From the NCBI GenBank assembly GCA_030597945.1, contig JAUVQW010000026.1, forward strand, positions 1-11,393: a stretch of 11,393 nt of DNA, written 5' to 3'. The first letter of the stretch is position 1. Every line of letters begins with the position of its first letter. This DNA is from Actinomycetes bacterium. Its GTDB lineage: Bacteria; Actinomycetota; Aquicultoria; CAJVYJ01. Both the position numbers and the translations under genes were made by a program. The notes under the pieces are model-generated. The model made no database searches, was not told the DNA's origin, and was given only the letters and a program-made list of their open reading frames with translations. Shown here piece after piece: positions 7,925 to 11,393 of this stretch.

Positions 7925-8773
7925 TTATTTGCCTTGTACCGCTTTCTCGCCAAGACCTAGACCGTAATTTTCAGATACTGTATCGCTAGCTTCTAAACCG
8001 GCCATACCAAGTATGCGCTCTTTTTCAGCGGGAAAAGTGAGAAGGTCGGTCTTTAGCTCCAAAGCTACTTCAACCTTTTTAACAATTGCATCTAGTTTAG
8101 CCTTAAGCAGTTTATCTATCCGGGCTATAGCGACTGTGGCTTCCTGTGTTTTTGTTTCCGGAAAAACGATGCAGAAACGGTCGTTATCCCAGCGACCTAC
8201 ATCATCTACAAGTCTGACATTTTCTTTTAGGGAAAAAGCGAGGTTTTCCATGACTTTCTTCCTGGCGATATCATCAATAAAAATTTTGTGTTTGTTACCG
8301 ATATCTATCAAGGCTATAGAAAACTCTCGACCGTAACGCCTATGATTCTCAATATTTTTTTGAAGTATCTGAATAGAGTAAGATTTGTTGAATACGTTTG
8401 TCTGTCCATCTAATAATTCCTCGTTACCAAATTTAAGTATTAAATATTTCATGCGGTGGGCGAGTTCGCCACCGACAATACCAACAAGTCCAAAAACGGC
8501 CGCTCTTGCCAGAATGATCTCTGGAATAAAAGTGGACATAGTTTCATCTTGGACATAAAACTTGGCTACTATAAAAAGAAGAGCCGATACCAGGGCGGCG
8601 AGGAATCCGGCTTTTCTTCCATAATGCAAAGCAAAGAATAGTACCGGTCCAAACATAGCTTGGCCGATGATCTCTACATAATCGGATTGGTTTAAGTATG
8701 ATGTTAAGATTGTAGCAAGGATCACGGAGAGACCGAGACCGATAAATAACGCTTCAAATTTTCTGTAATTCAT
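7925..8773 (-). CDS. Membrane protein with degenerate GGDEF domain
   Basis: The 282-aa protein has four probable transmembrane helices at about 8-25, 34-50, 54-73 and 87-105, then a GGDEF-like domain at about 118-240. The domain start LLDGQTNVFNK resembles the usual D-LTGL-NR, and LVDDVGRWDNDRFCIVFPET (189-207) is the signature region. The GGDEF motif is DNDRF (196-200). D157 and D198, at the metal positions, are kept, but both substrate-contacting glycines and the catalytic glutamate are lost, and DID-FK reads DIGNKHK. Diguanylate cyclase activity is therefore unlikely; nucleotide sensing or a structural role is more probable (inference). The ATG has a strong ribosome site, GGAGG, 3 bases away from the run before it (complement of 8777-8781). 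It is divergent from the carboxypeptidase gene and two genes away from an RsiG-like c-di-GMP receptor. Confidence 0.8.
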   Translation of the reverse strand: MNYRKFEALFIGLGLSVILATILTSYLNQSDYVEIIGQAMFGPVLFFALHYGRKAGFLAALVSALLFIVAKFYVQDETMSTFIPEIILARAAVFGLVGIVGGELAHRMKYLILKFGNEELLDGQTNVFNKSYSIQILQKNIENHRRYGREFSIALIDIGNKHKIFIDDIARKKVMENLAFSLKENVRLVDDVGRWDNDRFCIVFPETKTQEATVAIARIDKLLKAKLDAIVKKVEVALELKTDLLTFPAEKERILGMAGLEASDTVSENYGLGLGEKAVQGK

Positions 8774-8776
8774 TTT

Positions 8777-8781
8777 CCTCC
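8777..8781 (-). promoter_or_regulatory. Shine-Dalgarno of the GGDEF-like gene
   Basis: CCTCC on the plus strand reads GGAGG on the minus strand, 3 bases before the ATG complement at 8771-8773. It fixes the start of the membrane GGDEF-like protein. Confidence 0.7.
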
Positions 8782-8892
8782 AAATGCTTTTCCCGCTAGA
8801 ATCATAATCGGAATAAATTTAGAAAAAGTTAAATGATTTTATAAGTTAATTTGAAGTTATGATTGTTTGGTTTATGCAGGCACGGGTATTAA

Positions 8893-8912
8893 TTTAAGGC
8901 TTGCTTCTTAAA
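8893..8912. repeat. Imperfect palindrome in the divergent intergenic region
   Basis: TTTAAG (8893-8898) and CTTAAA (8907-8912) are inverted with an 8-base spacer in the 177-base AT-rich gap between the divergent GGDEF-like and carboxypeptidase genes. It could be an operator for either gene. I saw no convincing -35/-10 pair for either direction; a weak plus-strand pair, TTGTTT 8863-8868 with TATTAA 8887-8892, overlaps its edge. Confidence 0.3.
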
Positions 8913-8950
8913 AAAGATTAAATGATTTATTGTATTATAAGGAAGAGATT

Positions 8951-10102
8951 ATGCTTATCAGATTAATCACGCTATTTATATGTCTTTCACTCATATCATC
9001 ACCTGCTGTTTTAGCAGAATCAGGAGATGAACCGATAGAAGGTTCTGCCTCATTGATCTTAATCGATGCAAGAAGTGGAGAAGTACTTTTCGAAAAAAAT
9101 GCTGATGAAAGAAGACAGGTAGCGAGCACTACGAAGATAATGACCGCACTTTTGGTTTTAGAAAAATTGGGCATAAGCGAGCCTGTCTCGATCAGTAACA
9201 AAGCTTCCATGCTAAGCGGGGATAAAATAAAATACAACAACGGAGAGAGCAGGCCGGCTGAAGAGATGCTGTATTCGCTTATGCTTCTCTCGGCAAACGA
9301 CGTAGCGACCGCTTTTGCTGAAAAGATAGGGGGAACCGAGAGCTCGTTTATTGGGATGATGAATCTAAAAGCTGCCCAAATGGGAGCGGTTAACAGCTTA
9401 TTCGCAAATCCCCATGGCCTTCCATCACAGGCTTCTCAGTATTCAACGGCTAGGGATCTATCGCTAATAACGAAACAAGCTATGAGGCACCCTATTTTTA
9501 GGCGTATTGTCGCAAGCAAAGATCACGATTTTAAGATCAAGGACAGTCCATTAAAGAAGATCAAGAACTCCAATGAGCTTCTTCAAGTTTATTCTAAGGC
9601 AACGGGAGTCAAGACCGGATATACGCTTAAAGCGGGATATTGTCTAGTAGCTTCCGCTGAAAAAGGTGGCATGTCGCTAATAGCTGTGGTCCTTGGAAGC
9701 CAATCCAGAGAGCAGACATTTGAGGAGTCAAAAAAATTGTTTGATTACGGTTTTAATAACTATTCTTATAGACAATTAATAGTAAAAGATAAATCATATG
9801 AGCAGGTAGAGGTTGAGGGTCATAAAAAAAAGTTAGAATTAGTCGCAGATAAAGACATCTCGCTTCTTATAAAAGATTCAACGGGGTCGATAAATTATAT
9901 GACTGACATTACTACCGACATTCAACTGCCCATTAATAAAGGAGATATTTTAGGCGAGTTGGTAGTGGAAATGGATGGCATCGAGTTAGCTAGATCGAAA
10001 TTGGTTTCGAAAGACCAAGTGAAGGAAAAGATAGCGGTTACCGATGAGAATTTCTTTTCATCTATCTTTCAATGGGTACTGCGATTATTCGGTCTAGATT
10101 AA
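8951..10102 (+). CDS. D-alanyl-D-alanine carboxypeptidase (penicillin-binding protein 5 / DacF type)
   Basis: The 383-aa serine-type DD-carboxypeptidase removes the terminal D-alanine from peptidoglycan stem peptides outside the membrane. The three active-site motifs are complete: SxxK as STTK at 59-62, SxN as SAN at 114-116, and KTG at 221-223. A signal peptide (MLIRLITLFICLSLISSPAVLA, about 1-22) ends at a good AVLA cleavage site. Residues about 278-357 form the C-terminal beta domain of the PBP5 family. The last 16 residues (FFSSIFQWVLRLFGLD) make an amphipathic helix that would anchor it to the membrane. The ATG at 8951 is chosen because AAGGAAGAG at 8939-8947 is a suitable ribosome site and the signal peptide then begins properly. 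A TTG at 8930 would add seven charged and polar residues before the signal sequence. Confidence 0.92.
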   Translation: MLIRLITLFICLSLISSPAVLAESGDEPIEGSASLILIDARSGEVLFEKNADERRQVASTTKIMTALLVLEKLGISEPVSISNKASMLSGDKIKYNNGESRPAEEMLYSLMLLSANDVATAFAEKIGGTESSFIGMMNLKAAQMGAVNSLFANPHGLPSQASQYSTARDLSLITKQAMRHPIFRRIVASKDHDFKIKDSPLKKIKNSNELLQVYSKATGVKTGYTLKAGYCLVASAEKGGMSLIAVVLGSQSREQTFEESKKLFDYGFNNYSYRQLIVKDKSYEQVEVEGHKKKLELVADKDISLLIKDSTGSINYMTDITTDIQLPINKGDILGELVVEMDGIELARSKLVSKDQVKEKIAVTDENFFSSIFQWVLRLFGLD

Positions 10103-10213
10103 GGCAAGCGATCTGAGCAAAAAAGAATAAAATATAATAAATTATGGTCGCATTAAAATGTATTTTTTATTAAAGTATGTTAAATTAATTATATTAGCTT
10201 AGTAATTAGAGAA

Positions 10214-10219
10214 GAGGTG
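10214..10219 (+). promoter_or_regulatory. Shine-Dalgarno that decides the RsiG-like start
   Basis: GAGGTG at 10214-10219 lies 6 bases before TTG at 10226. Its own GTG (10217) is in frame and could be mistaken for the start, but it would leave no ribosome site of its own. Confidence 0.6.
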
Positions 10220-10225
10220 TGTAAA

Positions 10226-10489
10226 TTGTCAGATGACGAATTAGTACTGACAGAGCTGTCGGAAAAAGACGATAGTGAGATTCGCGAGATATTAGATAGA
10301 CTTTATACGGAAGAGAAAGAGTACTCATATAAAAGGCGCCTTCTTCATGCGAAAATCGATATCTTAAGAGCCGAGCTTACCGCAAGACTTAAAGAGAAGA
10401 GAGTGCAGGGCAAAAGCCTAATATCCGCTAAGGATATTGAAAAATTATCAGAGATCTTAGCAAAAGAAACCCCCAAGATTGACGTCTGA
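10226..10489 (+). CDS. rsiG: RsiG-like c-di-GMP-binding anti-sigma factor candidate
   Basis: The 87-aa (TTG start) all-helical protein carries the RsiG ligand signature E-x3-S-x2-R-x3-Q-x3-D with Q changed to H: E30, S34, R37, H41, D45 in EKEYSYKRRLLHAKID (30-45). The following ILRAELTARLKEK (46-58) is also typical of RsiG proteins. In Streptomyces, RsiG bound to c-di-GMP holds the sigma factor WhiG inactive; a Rubrobacter homologue with one motif per chain works as a homodimer. This protein has one motif, so it should be a homodimer of the ancestral type (inference). A second helix may lie at about 65-80. It follows the carboxypeptidase by 123 AT-rich bases. No sigma factor gene is in the window. 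An upstream GTG at 10217 would add three residues. Alternative: a short coiled-coil protein that resembles RsiG by chance, which I think unlikely. Confidence 0.78.
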   Translation: MSDDELVLTELSEKDDSEIREILDRLYTEEKEYSYKRRLLHAKIDILRAELTARLKEKRVQGKSLISAKDIEKLSEILAKETPKIDV

Positions 10490-10520
10490 TCGTTAATAAA
10501 TATTCTTGATTGCTTTTTTT
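10475..10520 (+). terminator. Possible weak rho-independent terminator after the RsiG-like gene
   Basis: A stem ATTGACG (10478-10484) pairs with CGTTAAT (10491-10497), one G-U pair, around a 6-base loop. An outer CAAG/CTTG pairing could extend it, and a run of seven T lies at 10514-10520. The stem overlaps the last codons of the gene and is AT-rich, so the call is weak. Confidence 0.3.
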
Positions 10521-10531
10521 ATTAGACCGAA

Positions 10532-10555
10532 GTAAACTATAAAGGTAAGGTTTAC
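10532..10555. repeat. Inverted repeat GTAAAC / GTTTAC
   Basis: GTAAAC at 10532-10537 and GTTTAC at 10550-10555 are exact inverted copies around a 12-base spacer that contains TATAAA (10538-10543). They sit in the 119-base gap before the 89-aa gene, suggesting an operator or promoter-linked hairpin; no function is shown. Confidence 0.4.
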
Positions 10556-10596
10556 ATTTATCTTGTTCCATTCCAGTTAATGACCAACCGATTTCC

Positions 10597-10603
10597 AAGG
10601 AGG
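10597..10603 (+). promoter_or_regulatory. Strong Shine-Dalgarno of the 89-aa gene
   Basis: AAGGAGG is a near-perfect match to the 16S anti-Shine-Dalgarno, 5 bases before the GTG at 10609, and settles that start. An ATG two bases earlier (10607) is followed at once by TGA. Confidence 0.75.
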
Positions 10604-10608
10604 TAAAT

Positions 10609-10878
10609 GTGAGTGATTCCGCTTTACATGTTGCTATTAGAAAACTAATGGAAAATATGGGCAGCGACTTGATCGAAGAAAGGGCTGTCAATTACATTAT
10701 TCGTGAATTACATAATGGCCGGAGCTTGTCGTCCGTTGTAAATGATTCGTATATCAAGAATCGTATAGATGAAGAGAAAATGGATCATATCCTGGAAAAT
10801 GAAGAGGTTATCAGGGCTGTCGAAGAAGAGATAAGCGCGGCATTCAAAGATAAGGATTTCAAATTTACTGATGAGTGA
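10609..10878 (+). CDS. Small helical protein of unknown function, coupled to the FHA gene
   Basis: I do not recognise a named family. The 89-aa protein is soluble, acidic and predicted helical, without a signal peptide, transmembrane segment or cysteines. Features visible are an amphipathic N-terminal helix (LHVAIRKLMENMGSDLIEE, 6-24), a second helix with YIIRELHNGRSLSSVVND (29-46), an IKNRIDEEKMDHILEN stretch (49-64), and an acidic C-terminal helix VIRAVEEEISAAF (67-79). Strong Shine-Dalgarno and good codon structure support it as a real gene. It overlaps the zinc-ribbon/FHA gene by 4 bases (GTGA), so the two are translated together and may act together. It lies just downstream of the RsiG-like gene. 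A regulatory adaptor role is only a guess from its neighbours. Confidence 0.72.
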   Translation: MSDSALHVAIRKLMENMGSDLIEERAVNYIIRELHNGRSLSSVVNDSYIKNRIDEEKMDHILENEEVIRAVEEEISAAFKDKDFKFTDE

Positions 10879-11339
10879 TCATGAAATGTGATAATTGCCA
10901 AGCTGAGATCAGGCCGGGAGATACGACTTGTTCTGAGTGCGGGACTGAAATTCAAAACACGGTGAGCTTAGATGAGACGATCACATTTAAACTCGGCGAG
11001 CAGCTCGAAGAAGAAAAATCCATTGATATTAGCGAACTGACTGCAGAGGGACCGGTATTGGTCATTATCAGAGGCCGAAATCTAGGTTCGTCATATCCTT
11101 TAGGTGAAGGTGAGATATCCATCGGAAGAGATCCAAAAAGCGACATTTTCTTAGATGATATAACAGTATCTAGAAAGCATGCGACGATAGTGACCGGAGG
11201 CGATGGTTCTACTATGGACGATGTCGGAAGTTTAAATGGTACCTATGTCAACAAAAAACAGATAGATAAAAAGATATTGGAAGATAAAGACGAACTTCAA
11301 ATCGGAAAGTTTAGGCTAGTATTTCTATCTGAAGACTGA
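10875..11339 (+). CDS. garA: Zinc-ribbon and FHA-domain protein of the GarA/OdhI type
   Basis: The 154-aa cytosolic protein starts with a zinc ribbon (C5-x2-C8 ... C19-x2-C22), then a linker, then an FHA domain at about 62-151. FHA phosphothreonine-binding residues are present: G84-R85, S99-R100-x-H102 and N121-G122-T123. Long segments, SDIFLDDITVSRKHA (89-103), DVGSLNGTYVN (116-126) and LQIGKFRLVFL (141-151), closely match mycobacterial GarA. The linker DETITF (33-38) parallels the GarA phosphorylation switch ETTSVF, where Ser/Thr kinases phosphorylate a threonine that then binds its own FHA domain and releases 2-oxoglutarate-metabolising enzymes. Here T35 or T37 could serve. The N-terminal zinc ribbon replaces the disordered N-terminus of GarA. 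GTG at 10875 overlaps the upstream stop; ATG at 10881 would remove two residues. Confidence 0.85.
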   Translation: MIMKCDNCQAEIRPGDTTCSECGTEIQNTVSLDETITFKLGEQLEEEKSIDISELTAEGPVLVIIRGRNLGSSYPLGEGEISIGRDPKSDIFLDDITVSRKHATIVTGGDGSTMDDVGSLNGTYVNKKQIDKKILEDKDELQIGKFRLVFLSED

Positions 11340-11356
11340 TTAAAAAGAGAGATCTT

Positions 11357-11393
11357 ATGAAAAATAATTTAAATAAAAATTTTCCTATAGGCC
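11357..11393 (+). CDS. Start of the next gene, cut by the window end
   Basis: ATG at 11357, 17 bases after the FHA stop, opens a frame reading MKNNLNKNFPIG to the window edge. AGAGAG at 11346-11351 is a weak ribosome site. Twelve residues cannot identify it. In mycobacteria the gene after garA encodes a MerR-type regulator (Rv1828/FtsR), and FPIG could begin a MerR helix-turn-helix, but this is a synteny guess only. Confidence 0.4.
   Translation, partial: MKNNLNKNFPIG

Noticed and set aside
7900..7935. Bidirectional terminator between the convergent second DUF881 and GGDEF-like genes
   Set aside because: The 8-base gap and flanks are AT-rich but no inverted repeat forms a stem, so no terminator is called.
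8930..8950. TTG at 8930 as start of the carboxypeptidase
   Set aside because: It would put charged residues before the signal peptide and consume the ribosome site AAGGAAGAG. ATG at 8951 is better supported.
10217..10225. GTG at 10217 as start of the RsiG-like gene
   Set aside because: This GTG is itself part of the GAGGTG ribosome site for the TTG at 10226.
1..11393. Mobile elements, CRISPR arrays, tRNA or rRNA genes
   Set aside because: No transposase or integrase frame, regularly spaced repeats, terminal inverted repeats or cloverleaf-like segments were seen in the gaps, all of which are short.

Overview
This window looks like chromosomal DNA of a deep-branching, moderate-GC (about low 40s % by eye) member of the Actinomycetota. 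The main evidence is gene order. A CDP-alcohol phosphatidyltransferase, the DUF881 / small basic protein / DUF881 trio and a GarA/OdhI-type FHA protein occur in the same order as mycobacterial Rv1822 (pgsA2), Rv1823-Rv1825 and Rv1827 (garA). A short protein carries the RsiG c-di-GMP signature, an actinobacterial hallmark. Most genes start with GTG or TTG. No phage, IS, CRISPR, rRNA or tRNA signal was seen, and no gene-free stretch exceeds about 180 bases.

Bases 1-5943 form one plus-strand operon behind an extended -10 promoter. It holds a class III (putrescine-type) aminotransferase, a PgsA-like phosphatidyltransferase, an 831-aa sugar-nucleotide pyrophosphorylase fused to a phosphomannomutase-like domain whose active site is eroded, and an intact phosphoglucomutase/phosphomannomutase. 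The last two suggest supply of NDP-sugars for envelope polymers, next to phospholipid synthesis.

Bases 5944-7916 hold a second plus-strand unit with its own candidate promoter: DUF881, sbp, DUF881. These are small membrane proteins that in Bacillus (ylxW-ylxX-sbp) lie beside division genes. Bases 7925-8773 carry, on the minus strand, a four-helix membrane protein with a degenerate GGDEF domain. It is convergent with the DUF881 unit and divergent from the next gene.

Bases 8951-11393 run plus-strand again: a secreted D-Ala-D-Ala carboxypeptidase, an RsiG-like c-di-GMP-binding anti-sigma candidate, an unrecognised 89-aa helical protein, and a zinc-ribbon/FHA protein of GarA type overlapping it by 4 bases. 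The first 12 codons of another gene are cut by the window edge. By synteny that gene could be a MerR-type FtsR regulator.

Taken together, the window joins envelope building (lipid, sugar nucleotide, peptidoglycan trimming, division-associated membrane proteins) with signalling (c-di-GMP through RsiG and a GGDEF relic, Ser/Thr phosphorylation through FHA). The most interesting parts are the single-motif RsiG homologue, the pseudo-mutase fusion, the degenerate GGDEF protein and the zinc-ribbon version of GarA.
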